Of a stretch of DNA of 64,000 bases, positions 1-9,850 are shown in pieces; the stretch's first letter is position 1, and the number at the start of each line of letters is the position of its first letter. This DNA is from Akebia trifoliata (Eukaryota; Streptophyta; Magnoliopsida; Ranunculales; Lardizabalaceae), in assembly GCA_017979445.1 (NCBI GenBank), contig CM030713.1:31649915-31713914 (forward strand). The letters are read 5' to 3'. The translations under genes were made by a program, and so were the position numbers. The notes beneath the pieces were generated by a model. It had not been told where the DNA came from. It did no database searches and saw only the letters and a list, made by a program, of their open reading frames with translations.

Positions 1-102
1 AAATGCAATCAAAACACATGGAAAATGTCATTTTCCACCCTATTTTCCATGCAAAATCAAACATAAAAGGGAAATGTATTAAGAGTAATAAAGGTGCATC
101 TA

Positions 103-234
103 TTATAAGGAGCTAACTAACTTAGCTGATAAAGTGTATGGGTGATGATACAATAGACCTGGTTCAATTCCTGCTGATATTGAGTTATTGTTCTCACTAA
201 AAACAGGTTTACCAACTAATGAATAAATAATATA
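103..234 (+). mobile_element. tRNA-derived SINE with 16-bp target-site duplication
   Basis: A 132-bp insertion is bounded by perfect 16-bp direct repeats, AATAAAGGTGCATCTA at 87-102 and 235-250. Inside it are a box A-like stretch (CTTAGCTGATAAAG, about 120-135) and a box B-like stretch (GGTTCAATTCC, about 160-172), and it ends in an A/T-rich tail. A diverged copy of the same family lies in reverse orientation at about 27689-27785. The target-site duplication and boxes are seen directly; the SINE assignment follows from the known structure of tRNA-derived SINEs. It lies downstream of the MTP1 stop codon. Confidence 0.8.
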
Positions 235-282
235 AATAAAGGTGCATCTACTCCCTTCTAGCTATCACACCGAAAACATGAA

Positions 283-302
283 GGGGGGGGGGGGGGGGGG
301 GG
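283..302. repeat. poly-G homopolymer of 20 bases
   Basis: An uninterrupted run of 20 G lies about 400 bp past the MTP1 stop codon. Its exact length is unreliable with most sequencing methods. No gene is seen in 303-694 apart from the probable 3' UTR of MTP1 at its right end. Confidence 0.9.
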
Positions 303-694
303 TCGCAGAGCAAATGACTTGGTGCAACTCCTCCAGCATAAGTTCCATAGACATCCTTTATCACATATGCTTGCCACATCAGCATCATTTATTCAGATAA
401 GCAGGAAGTGTGGCTTTTCCGTCCCTAACATTAAAAGAAAAAAAAAGGAAAAAGAAGTAGAAGAAGAAATACATGACATGTGCACAAATATATGATACAA
501 AAAACTTCAGGAAGAGCAGCAATTCATTGGCAGAGAGACTAAAAAGACACCACTGATTAAACTTTACTGTTAAGGCATGTCCAACCATAACACTAACTTC
601 AATGATCCTTATGTATGGTAGAAAGAATCTAAACAGTGAGAAAACTTAGGTAACCAAGATAGATACATCATCTATCAATAACCCCTTAAAAGTG

Positions 695-1912
695 TTACTG
701 ACGCTCTATCTGAATGGTTACATGGCTGATTTTGTACTCCCTCCTAATATAGTCAACAACTTTGTCCAGCACCATATCCGCATCTGCATCTGGCTTAATC
801 CTCACATGGCAAGCCAATAGAACCTTACCTACAGTGATGGCCCAAATGTGAAGCTCATGAATGGCCACCACCTCACGCATCTCACAAAGCCCCTTCTCAA
901 GCATTGTTGCATCAATCTCCCTTGGTGTGCTCTCCATTAGCACCTCCAGTATGTTCCGCAGCATCCTGATTGTTGTGCCCAGTACAATAACAGAGAATAT
1001 GAGGGTGCATATCAGATCAATTATCTTCCATTTAGGCTTATACCATATAATTGCTCCTCCGATCATCACCCCAATGCTCTGGATGGAGTCCCCAAGTATG
1101 TGAAGATAAGCCCCCTGTACATTGATGTTCCGTTGTTGTTGTTGTTGCTTCTCTTCATGTCTACCTTCAGATATTTGTGCATCCTCAGAAGAACCAAGTA
1201 GAGGTTCTGCATGTTCCGCTTTGCAAGCAAAGGTGTTCTCATTATTGTGTTTGGAATGCCTCCCATGATGTTCATGTGCCGTAATGCTTATTCCATGGCT
1301 ATGGCTGTGAACATGATCATGATCATCATGGCTATGACCATGATCATGCCCACCATGACCATGGTCATGACCCAACAATACAGCCATGATGACATTAACC
1401 ACTAAACCAAAAGCTGCGACAACAAACATTAGACAGCCCCGAACCTCGCCTGTGTCATGGATGAGTCTGGTAATAGCTTCATAAACTAGTATGCCAGCCA
1501 GGAGCCATATCATCTGGATGGAAACCAAAGCACCTAGGATCTCAATCCTGAAGAAACCATAAGATTGACGTGGAGTCGCTTCCCACCCTGATGCCCACAA
1601 AGAAAACAAAGAGATGGCAAAGGCTGCAACATCTGAAAGGAGATGCGCAGCATCAGTTAAAATTGCAAGACTATTAGCTTTAATGCCACCAACAACTTCT
1701 ACACTCATGAAGATGAGACAAAGTGCAACTGCAATCAAAAGCTTCCTCATAGAGGCCGACCGCTCTTTGGCATCCTTTGAGCTGGCACCAGTATCAGCAA
1801 ACCCACATGCTGCTCCCCCACAGATTTTGCTACCGCCTAGGCTTGGTTCTCCAACAGGCAAATCTCCACTTATTTCAGTGATCTGCCCATGTTGGGAACT
1901 TTGTGCTTCCAT
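695..1912 (-). CDS. MTP1: Zinc transporter MTP1-like (cation diffusion facilitator, tonoplast)
   Basis: This is a complete single-exon coding region of 405 aa, the usual size of plant MTP1/ZAT proteins, which exchange protons for zinc at the vacuolar membrane and give zinc tolerance. Visible CDF hallmarks are six hydrophobic segments, the zinc-site motif HxxxD in TM2 (His90, Asp94, within [10 protein letters not shown]) and again in TM5 (His271, Asp275, within HILGDS). Between TM4 and TM5 is the His-rich cytosolic loop (about 182-225, many HDH and HSH units), followed by a Gln run (256-260) coded by a GTT/AAC-type microsatellite. The cytosolic C-terminal domain covers about 325-405, and the N-terminus has the Cys pairs typical of MTP1. 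The start is the only suitable ATG. A 3' splice signal (pyrimidine-rich, ending CAG) lies directly upstream, so a 5'-UTR intron is likely. Family is very certain; paralogue identity (MTP1 rather than a near copy) is less so. Confidence 0.95.
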   Translation of the reverse strand: MEAQSSQHGQITEISGDLPVGEPSLGGSKICGGAACGFADTGASSKDAKERSASMRKLLIAVALCLIFMSVEVVGGIKANSLAILTDAAHLLSDVAAFAISLFSLWASGWEATPRQSYGFFRIEILGALVSIQMIWLLAGILVYEAITRLIHDTGEVRGCLMFVVAAFGLVVNVIMAVLLGHDHGHGGHDHGHSHDDHDHVHSHSHGISITAHEHHGRHSKHNNENTFACKAEHAEPLLGSSEDAQISEGRHEEKQQQQQRNINVQGAYLHILGDSIQSIGVMIGGAIIWYKPKWKIIDLICTLIFSVIVLGTTIRMLRNILEVLMESTPREIDATMLEKGLCEMREVVAIHELHIWAITVGKVLLACHVRIKPDADADMVLDKVVDYIRREYKISHVTIQIERQ

Positions 1913-2076
1913 CTGAAAGTTTGCAAAGAAATTGTTTCTATGTCAAACATCAATCAAGAATTTAAGACTATTATCTTAATTTTATAGCTGGAAACATGAT
2001 GTATAATTTATAATTCAAATGCATTCGAAACACAAGAAGAAATATTATTTCAATGCCAGAATAAGACTATCATTTT

Positions 2077-2147
2077 ATAGGGGCCATCTCAGCCTCCTTT
2101 ACTCCTTTTCTTCATTTATAAAAGTTATATTTATCAAAAAAAAAAAA
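2077..2147 (+). mobile_element. 5'-truncated LINE tail with target-site duplication
   Basis: About 70 bp match the 3' end of the LINEs elsewhere in the window (the 'ggccatctcagcctcc ... tttatcaaaa' tail plus poly-A). It is bounded by AGACTATCAT at 2064-2073 and 2148-2157, with the match extending a few bases further with one mismatch. It is a classic dead-on-arrival, target-primed insertion in the proposed MTP1 5'-UTR intron. Confidence 0.75.
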
Positions 2148-2470
2148 AGACTATCATCTTCATTGACTGACAGAATAATGGCAGCTCTCTCTTCCGAATA
2201 ATGGCAGTTCTCTTCTAATGCCAAAAAAAGGCAGGGAAGGAATTGTGTAAAGAACAAACATGATTACAAGTGTAGTGGAAACTTTAAATAATATGACCAA
2301 AGAAACTTTAAAGGAACTATTAGAAATGGATATAGGAAGCATAATACTAGGCAAATGTAGCAGAACAAAAACATTAATTCAGACTGAAGAACAATAGTTG
2401 AGAACATATTCACAGTAACAATTAATATCATCACAAAAACCGTAATATTAAACCACAAGATTGTGCCAAA

Positions 2471-3153
2471 AGCCTTTTTTTTTGTTAAGTATAAAGATTT
2501 TATAAATATCAAAAGGAGAGAACAAGGTAGGCTGAGATAGCCCCCAAACAAGAAAGCAAAAATATTAAATAAATAAAAAAAATCAAAAGCCAACCAACTA
2601 ATTACAAAGACTATCCCATCTAAACACAAAGTCCCCAAAAGACACCCCAACAAACTCCTTGTTTAACTTCACTCAAAGAAATATAAACCCTAAAATCTCC
2701 ATAAAAACCGTATGCACATTCCTCTCCTTTTCCTGGAACACCCTGTTATTTCTCTTTTTCCAAAGACCCCAAGCCATGGCCGAAGGAAGAATGGCTCATA
2801 GGTGTCTTTTTCTACGAGAGAAGATACTATGAGCCCACCCTTCTACCAACAAGAACAAAGTTTTGGGAAAAACCCAATTCATCTGAAACAAGGATAGAAA
2901 GAAGCCCAAATACCGCGAGAGAAAGAACAATGGACTAAAGTATGAGCCACGGATTCCCTGTCTCTCATACACATGGAGCAAAAGTTCGAAGTGATCCACC
3001 TATGTGCAATAAGGTTATCCAAGGTGAGAATCCTCCTTAAGGAGGCAAGCCAAACAAAGAAAGACACCTTGCAAGGAACAAGAGCTAACCAAATGAGAGA
3101 TATTGGATAAGAAAAATATAACCTTGGTAGAAGGGCTTTGTACAAGGACCGAT
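2471..3153 (-). mobile_element. L1-type LINE fragment, zf-RVT C-terminus
   Basis: On the minus strand, broken frames encode the C-terminal zinc-binding region of plant LINE ORF2: [19 protein letters not shown], then Trp-Ile-Thr, paired Cys (FCSMCMRD) and HTLVHCSFSRGIW, then a tail with AMAWG-like and ERN residues disrupted by frameshifts. The 3' end is the poly-T block at about 2476-2485. It is a pseudogenic remnant. Related copies sit at 8119-8545, 18335-19436 and 27985-28870, showing that this LINE family was repeatedly active here. Confidence 0.8.
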
Positions 3154-3154
3154 C

Positions 3155-3360
3155 TGGACACTAAAATCTGCCAAGATTTATTTAAACCTTTGATATCCCA
3201 TTGACCTTCCTTTAGAAACTAGTCCCCATCTTTATCACACCCAAACTGCCAAACATAAAAGAAACAAACCTTTTTTTAAGGATAATACGGCTAGCGAACT
3301 TGTAAACTTCCAAGCACATTTCATATGAGTGTGATAGAAGCGTTCAGGTCCCAATACATT
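3155..3360. repeat. Left copy of ~207-bp direct repeat flanking the Copia element
   Basis: The stretch from 'gacactaaaatctgccaag' to 'caggtcccaatacat' is repeated, with scattered substitutions, at about 6302-6510, directly beyond the right LTR. It is far longer than a retroviral-type target-site duplication, so it predates or accompanies the Copia insertion. It appears to be part of the LINE sequence that continues from 2471-3153. Confidence 0.8.
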
Positions 3361-3361
3361 A

Positions 3362-6267
3362 TTGGAAATAATCTAGTTGTTATTTTAGTCCTAATTGTTT
3401 TCTAATAATAGTTTTTTACTTATTTCTTATATATAAGGGCAATTTTGTCTTTTGACTCTTTTATTATTATAAATTCCTGTCAAGCTCTCAGATTGAAATT
3501 TGACAATTACTTTTCTACAATTCTTCTTGGTATCAGAGCCTTAGAGGAACCATTGACCTCCTCTTGGGTTCCCCTCTTTGGTTCTTGGGATCTTGACGTT
3601 TCTTCTCTTCTTTTCTCGTCTATTTTCTTCTCTTTCTCCCTCCTTCAATACCTCTAGATCTTGAGACCTAATAACCAAGCAGCAGCTTCGTCAGAAGGTC
3701 TCCCCTTTTTTTTATCGATTCTCATTCCATTAATCACATGTTGCAATAAGGATTTTATCCGTTTTCACATGCTGCAATAGCTTTTTGCACTGTGTTTTTT
3801 GCCCTAAGATAGGGTTTTTCTGCCTTTCATAGGTTGTTTGGTTCGATTTCTACCCTGCGATAGGGTTTCTCCCCTTGCTGCTGTGAAGCCCTGCGACAGC
3901 ACCTAGGGTGTTCTTTTGGCTTGCGGCAGCAGTTAGGTTGAGTTTTGTGGCCTGCAACAGCCACTAGAGAGTTCTTTATGACTTGGGACAACACCTAGGC
4001 GGTTTGTGTGGCTTGCAACAACAACTAGAAACCTTCTCTCTACCTTGAGACAGCAACTAGGTGATCTGTGTGGCTTGCAACAGCAACTAGAGAGGTATTG
4101 GGGGCTTGCGACAACAACTAGGGAGTATTATAGCCTTGCGACAGTAACCTGGGTGTTACTTAGTGGCTTACAACAACAAAAGACTGTTGCTGGGTGACCT
4201 ACAACAGCAAGGAAAGCATCCTTGGTGACCTACGACAGCAGCAGGATTTTTTTTGGCTGCCTACGACTAGGCTGGTGGCTGTTTGGTGGTCTACACAACA
4301 CCATAGCCATGTTTGGTGGTCTACGACCCCAGTTTGGGGGATTGTAACAGCGCTAATCTGTTGTTGGGTGATTTGCGATTCTAGTTTGGGGGTTGTTTGG
4401 TGATCTACACAGCACCACATCCTTCTTGGGTGATCTGCGACAGTTTCACCTTCATGAGTATGGTATGCTTCATCAGTTGACATGTCCTTACACCCCTGAG
4501 CAAAACAGGGTGGCGGAACGCAAGAACCGCCACCTTATGAACATTTTCCGCTGTCTTCTTCGAGACATGCATGTTCCGAAGTTATATTGAAACATGGAAG
4601 TCTTTACTGCAGCTTTTCTTCTTGACCATGTTTCGAGTCGCACCTAAAGGGGACAAGTGCCTCTTCATGTTTTTCGCCTATAGTATCCTCTTTCCGATTT
4701 CACCTAGAGTTTTTGGGTGCACTTGCTTTGTTCAAGATCGCACCTCTCATTGCACGAAATTAGATGACAAAGTCATTCGGCGTGTTTTCTTAGATTACTC
4801 ATCCATGTCAAAAGGGTATCGCTATTATGATCCTATTTCTCATCGTGTCATATATTCTATGGATGTCACTTTTTTTTTTAAATGTTCCCTACTTTTGTGC
4901 AACATCTTTTTTGTATGACTCTTCTTATGCTCCTTCTCCTATAGTGTTGCCTTCTCCAGTCTTCGATCCAACTTTGCCAACACTTAAGGTTTACTCTCGT
5001 CATCCTCGCCCCTCTCCAACCTTGCCAACTTCCTCCTTGGACGTAGGTATATTATCTCCTACCCCTGCTCTTATCCCAATGTTTCTGACTCTCACTTACC
5101 TATTGCACTTCGCAAAGATAAGCGGGTTGTGTTATTGATCATCCTATTGCCCAATTTGTTTCCTGTGAAAGACTTTCTTCTTCTTATCAAACCTACCTTG
5201 CCGTTATTGCTTCAATTAGAGTTCATTGGTCTATTTCAAAGGCTTTACGAGATCCTCAGTAGGTTACAACCATGATTACTAAGATGGATGATTTGCAGAA
5301 GAATCATACCTAAGAGTTTGTTCCATTTCCCTCTGGGGAGCGGACGATTGATTTTCAATGGGTTTTCAATGTCAAGTATCTGGCGGATAGCACTGTTGAT
5401 CAATACAAAACTTGTCTAGTTGCTAAGGGATCTACACAAATCCCAAGAAAGGATATTAGTGCTACATTTGTCATTGTAGCTAAACTACTGTTAGCCTTCT
5501 TATCTCTTTAGCTGCATGTCACTCATAGCCTTTTCACCAACTTGATGCGAAAAATGCTTTTCTGAAAGTTGTGTCCTAGTCTTGGACTTTTCTACTCTTC
5601 CACTGCTCAATCGCATTTGTTTTGTTTTACAGATATTGATTATGTTGGTTTTCTCACAGATAGGAGATCTACCTTTGGGTTCTATACTTTTTATGGTGAT
5701 AACTTATCTCATGAAAAAGTAAGAAACGGACTATGATTTCTCATTCTTCAGCTGAAACTGAGTATCGTGCAATGACCCTTGGCACATGTGAGCTAATTTG
5801 ACTTCGATCTTTATTGACAGAGTTGGGATTTCCTGTTTTTGATTCTTCTACTTTGTTATGTGACAACAAGTATACTATCATACTTGCCTCTGACTAAGTT
5901 ATTCACGAAAGAACTAAATATATGGAGGTTGATATTTACTTTCTCAAAGAGAAAGTTTGATCTGGTGATCTTCAGACAATCTTTGTACCTTATTCAGATT
6001 AGTTTGTCGACATACTTACGAAGTTTGTTGGTCCTTCTATCACTAATTCTCACCTTGTCAAACTGGGTTTAGTTGATATATTTGCCTCGGCTTGAAGGGG
6101 AGTACAAGAAATAATCTAGTTGTTATTTTAGTTTCTAGTTGTTTTCTAGTAATAGTTTTTTTTTTTATATGTAAGGGCAGTTTTGTCATTTGACGCTTTT
6201 ATATTATAAATTCATGTTAAACTCTCATATTAAGACTTGATAATTACTTTTATATAATTCTTCTTAC
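3362..6267 (+). mobile_element. Decayed Copia (Ty1) LTR retrotransposon
   Basis: Short LTRs of about 165 bp lie at about 3362-3527 and 6105-6267, sharing 'aataatctagttgttatttt' and the TTCTTCTT end. A perfect initiator-methionine tRNA primer-binding site, TGGTATCAGAGC, is at 3528-3539, and a polypurine tract (GAAGGGGAG) precedes the right LTR. The pol remains are broken by stops and frameshifts. Integrase core is at about 4440-4600 (CPYTPEQNRVAERKNRHLM) and integrase C-terminal sequence at about 4700-4870 (RVFGCTCFV, then a KLDDK segment). Start of RT is at about 5320-5450 (ending QYKTCLVAKG), and RNase H at about 5700-6060. Gag and protease are missing, replaced by a repeat array (3870-4440). 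The element cannot be autonomous. Confidence 0.88.
3870..4440. repeat. Degenerate minisatellite inside the Copia element
   Basis: Roughly 40-50-bp imperfect units repeat here in tandem, built on 'ggcttgcaacagcaactag' variants followed by a GT-rich spacer. Later units drift to 'gtgacctacgacagcagc' and 'ggtggtctacgac' forms. The array occupies the place where gag and protease would be expected. Confidence 0.75.
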
Positions 6268-6301
6268 ATAACTAACTAGGATAGATGCCGCTATTTGGAG
6301 T

Positions 6302-6510
6302 CTAAACACTAAAATCTGCTAAGATTTATTTGAACCTTTGATATCCCATTGACCTTCCTTAATAAACTTATCCCTATCTACATCACACCCAAACTGTCAA
6401 ACATTAACGAGACAAACCTTTTTTAAAAGATGATACGACTAGCGAACTTGTCAACTTTCAAGCACATTTCATCAAAGTGTGATAGAAGCATCCAGGTCCC
6501 AATGCATAGC
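6302..6510. repeat. Right copy of ~207-bp direct repeat flanking the Copia element
   Basis: This copy begins 'aacactaaaatctgctaag' and ends 'ccaggtcccaatgcata', corresponding to 3155-3360. About 35 bp separate it from the end of the right LTR. LINE-like sequence seems to continue to about 6590. From 6590 to about 7480 I see only AT-rich intronic or intergenic DNA with no supportable gene. Confidence 0.8.
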
Positions 6511-7500
6511 CAACCTGGACATAGCTCCAAGTCACAAAATCTATCTCCAAATCCTTCTTAATGCATTCGGCAAAAAATTTCCATCAACTCTTTCTAATTA
6601 AAATATTCCAGGTGAATTTTGAATCCTTTGCTGATGGGAAAATAAAAAGAACGCAATGCAAGTATCATTATTTTTCCCTTTCCACCAATGCATAACAATA
6701 CCTCCCAGTACAGGAAATGCCAATAATGGCAAAAAATTTGACAGGGATATTCCAAGCATTTCCTCATGGTGGTTACCATAGAAATCAATGTTACAATCAT
6801 TAGAATATGAAAATACAAAGTTAAAGGATAATTGTTTTTCATAGAACCACCACAAAAATGTGTATCTTAAAATAATTGCAATGAAAAGATATAATTGGTA
6901 AAAACAGCCAATTGAATTTCAAATACATGGAGTGGAGCAAACACAAATAAAGGAAAATAGGTATGATCTTGTATCCATATAATGTTTACAATCTAGGTCA
7001 ATCTCATATCCTTGACCATAACCACGTACAATTTACCCATATAAAGCCATATTATTACTTATTTAAAATTGTTTAGGGTCCCTTTAACATGGAATATAAA
7101 TTTAAGAAAAAAAAAAATGTTGAAAAATTAAAGAATGGCCCCATCGACTTGGGAACTATGTTTAAAATGATTTGTATTTCTATATAGAGACAAATGACAT
7201 AAAACATGTCATACATTTGAATAATTGATAAAAACATGTAATGGTATTTTTCACTAAGTGCTTAATTATAGGAAAAATAAAAGGCACAAAGAAAACCATT
7301 CTCTTCATATGAAATCATAGCTTTGTTCACATCATGATATTTGAGAGCATAATTAATGCAGAACGCAAATCAAGCTAACAACCAAGGGTTTCGAAGAAAA
7401 TTTTGTACTTATTCAAGTTTCCACTTATTGGGGCCTAGATTTATTTCTTTTATCGTTAGTATTATTTTAGATTAGTTATTTTTTTAAGAATAATGCTGAA

Positions 7501-7716
7501 GTGACTTCAGACTAGAACCTCGTATCGCACTTCTTGACGTGAAAGTGTATAGGAACCACAGATGCTTTCATCGAGATACAAGTGAAAAAGCATATGTGTT
7601 TCCTATCCACTTTCACGTCAAGAAGTGCAATATGAGGTTCCAGCTTGAGGTCACTCCAACACCACTTTCACGTCAAGAAGTGCAATATGAGGTTCCAGCT
7701 TGAGGTCACTCCAACA
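7501..7716. mobile_element. Hairpin MITE with a duplicated right arm
   Basis: The left arm, 7501-7560 (GTGACTTCAGACTAGAACC...), is the inverted complement of the right arm, 7592-7655 (...GGTTCCAGCTTGAGGTCAC), at about 85-90 percent. The loop contains TCGAGATACAA. The last 55 bp of the right arm are then repeated exactly in tandem (7607-7661 and 7662-7716). There is no coding capacity. A second hairpin with the same loop word lies at 34407-34558, so both probably belong to one foldback MITE family. Confidence 0.75.
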
Positions 7717-8118
7717 CGACTCTTTTTTTAATTTTGAGTTGTATTTAGGTTATTTATGAGTTTACTTCAAGTTTAGGTACGATTCACATTATTTTTATTT
7801 AGGTCTTATTTTGAGGGATCAAAACTTGTCGTATTGGATCGAATTTTGTGCCATTTGAAAGGTTATTTAGTTACCTATCCAACGAACCCAAGATTTCGAA
7901 ATTCCAATGAGTTTTGAGAAAGTTATGATCAAAATACCAATGAGGTGTCAGTCTTACACATGATTGACTTCTCAATGTTAAAAGAGTCAATTTTTATATA
8001 ATTTTAGGATTAGAATTTATAGTCTACTCTAGCCTATATATAACTATTATAATTGATTTTAAGAAGTTTTGACGGAATAAAAAAGAAATTTAACAGCTCT
8101 CTTTAAGAGATTTCTTCG

Positions 8119-8550
8119 ATGGCCATACATTGTAAACTTTCCTATGCTTTATGGAGACATTTCTTCGGTCTTTTTGGGATTTCATGGGTCATCCCGAGCA
8201 CAACTCTTTCATTTTTTCAAGTGTGGGATTTTTCATGTTTCTCGAGGAGATCAAACATTTTGTGGAAGCTTCTTCCTTTTGCCATTTGTTGGAGAAATGG
8301 CTGGAAAGGAATGGTAGGATTTTTACAGGGCAGATTGCGAACTTTCAAGAGATCTCTATAAAATTTTGGGGCTTCTATTTTTTTGGCGTAAAACATACCC
8401 TGATTTTAAGGGCGTTTTCTTCGAGGATTTTGTTTTTCGGTGGGAGACTATTGCGGATTGTTAGGGGCTGTAGGGTTGGTCACCTCAACCGCCTTGCTAG
8501 TCCTCTCTGTATTTTGCTCTTTCATTAATAAATTTATACTTATAAAAAAA
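8119..8550 (+). mobile_element. 5'-truncated L1-type LINE, zf-RVT C-terminus
   Basis: Plus-strand frames encode the last part of LINE ORF2: AIHCKLSYALWRHFFGLFGI, then FSRRSNILWKLLPFAICW and a broken ERNGRIF segment, ending VGHLNRLASPL. It is followed by the 'attaataaatttatacttataaaaaaaa' tail. Frameshifts split it into two overlapping frames. It is a remnant within the proposed MTP1 5'-UTR intron. Confidence 0.75.
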
Positions 8551-8684
8551 ACATGAGAATACTTAACATTGGTCCAAAAATGTGCCAAGAATTAAATATA
8601 TCCAAAGAAAGAGGTCGTTATCATCTATGACTTATCTCAACTATTACAGTCAGATTTTTTTATTATAAGCAACTCAGATTATTG

Positions 8685-8899
8685 TTCTCTTTTTCTAGAT
8701 AAGTGTAAATTAGACAACAAAGGCACAATAATACACCCTCTGAGGTCAATGAGACCTACCAGGAAAGAATCTGAATATAAGTCAAAACCTAGTTCTCTTT
8801 TTCTAGATAAGTGCAAATTAGACAACAAGGCACAATAATACACCCTCTGAGGTCAATGAGACCTACCAGGAAAGAATCTGAATATAAGTCAAAACCTAG
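8685..8899. repeat. Tandem duplication, 108-bp unit
   Basis: The stretch 8685-8792 (starting TTCTCTTTTTCTAGATAAG) is repeated at 8793-8899 with one substitution and one single-base deletion. Neither copy encodes anything recognisable. The copies are nearly identical, so the duplication is recent or an assembly product. Confidence 0.9.
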
Positions 8900-9485
8900 T
8901 CGAATCAGGCAGAAGCACCAACAACTTTTGGTGTAGCAAATAAATAAACCCACGCATACAACGAAACTATATCTGGCCAGCCCAATTAGATCCCATCCCA
9001 TGGTACCTAATACTTAAATTGTTTCATCATTTCTGCTTATATAAATAATAAATCAGAATACGCATGACTTCTGTACCACACAGAGCTATAGTGATGAAAG
9101 CATGAACCAATTTCACCAAAGATCCACCATTGTATCACATTAGCTTATGGGTTTGGGAAGATCCTAAAATCAAAACCAGAATCAATCTGTATCACATTTA
9201 GGTATGACTCCTAGTCCTACCAGATTTTAAGTTTTAACCACTCAAACCCTATAACAAGCAAACAAACAAACGGTTACATGATAAAAGAACATAACATCAC
9301 TGATAGAACATTTAATCTATCAAAGCCCTAGCAAACCAGTCAAGATACAGCATAATGTAATGCTTCACAGGCCCCGAATACCATTCATTCATATCAAGTG
9401 GTTAAAAAAACCTGAGAAACTAATATTGATCATCTACTACCAAACCCATAAGAGATTGAAGATTGAAGCAGAAAAAACTTAGTAC

Positions 9486-9710
9486 CTGTGATTGAGGATG
9501 GAAAAAAGATGGTTACGAGAGGAAGGGGTTGTGGGTTTTGAATCTCTTGTATGATTGGAATTGGAAGGATCTTTCATCTTTGCGTTGAGAAGATCCTTAC
9601 TAATAATGTGCTCTAATAAATGAGTGAGAGACATTATTATACTATTTAAAATCAAACTCGTACCTTTCAGAATTCAGACTGATTGTCTTGTCTCTTAGGG
9701 TTCGTTGTCA
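9486..9710 (-). promoter_or_regulatory. Probable 5'-UTR exon of MTP1 (inferred)
   Basis: Read on the minus strand, this CT-rich stretch ends in TCACAG followed by a donor (GTACTAAG, at 9485 and below). The MTP1 ATG at 1912 is directly preceded by a strong acceptor. Arabidopsis MTP1 is also known to carry a 5'-UTR intron. Joining the two would give an intron of 7573 bp (1913-9485). This is inference: another upstream exon could be used, and the transcription start cannot be placed exactly. Confidence 0.4.
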
Positions 9711-9850
9711 AGCGGCCATTTCAGGATTGTACTCTCTCTCTCACTTCCTTTTATGGTTTTAATTTAATGATTTTGTACGTTGTGAGTTAAAGCTTACAAA
9801 TATTACTCATTAAGCAAGATGTTTTTGCAAATCCAACTGTTTTATAAGAA

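Noticed and set aside
385..588. 67-codon minus-strand frame downstream of MTP1
   Set aside because: It is Phe/Tyr-rich low-complexity coding from an AAG/AAA-rich stretch and lies in the probable 3' UTR.
1211..1405. Met-rich plus-strand frame opposite MTP1
   Set aside because: It is the antisense of the His-rich loop (CAT/CAC codons read as ATG).
4199..4483. 94-codon minus-strand frame
   Set aside because: It is produced by reading the minisatellite of the Copia element; the periodic peptide has no family resemblance.
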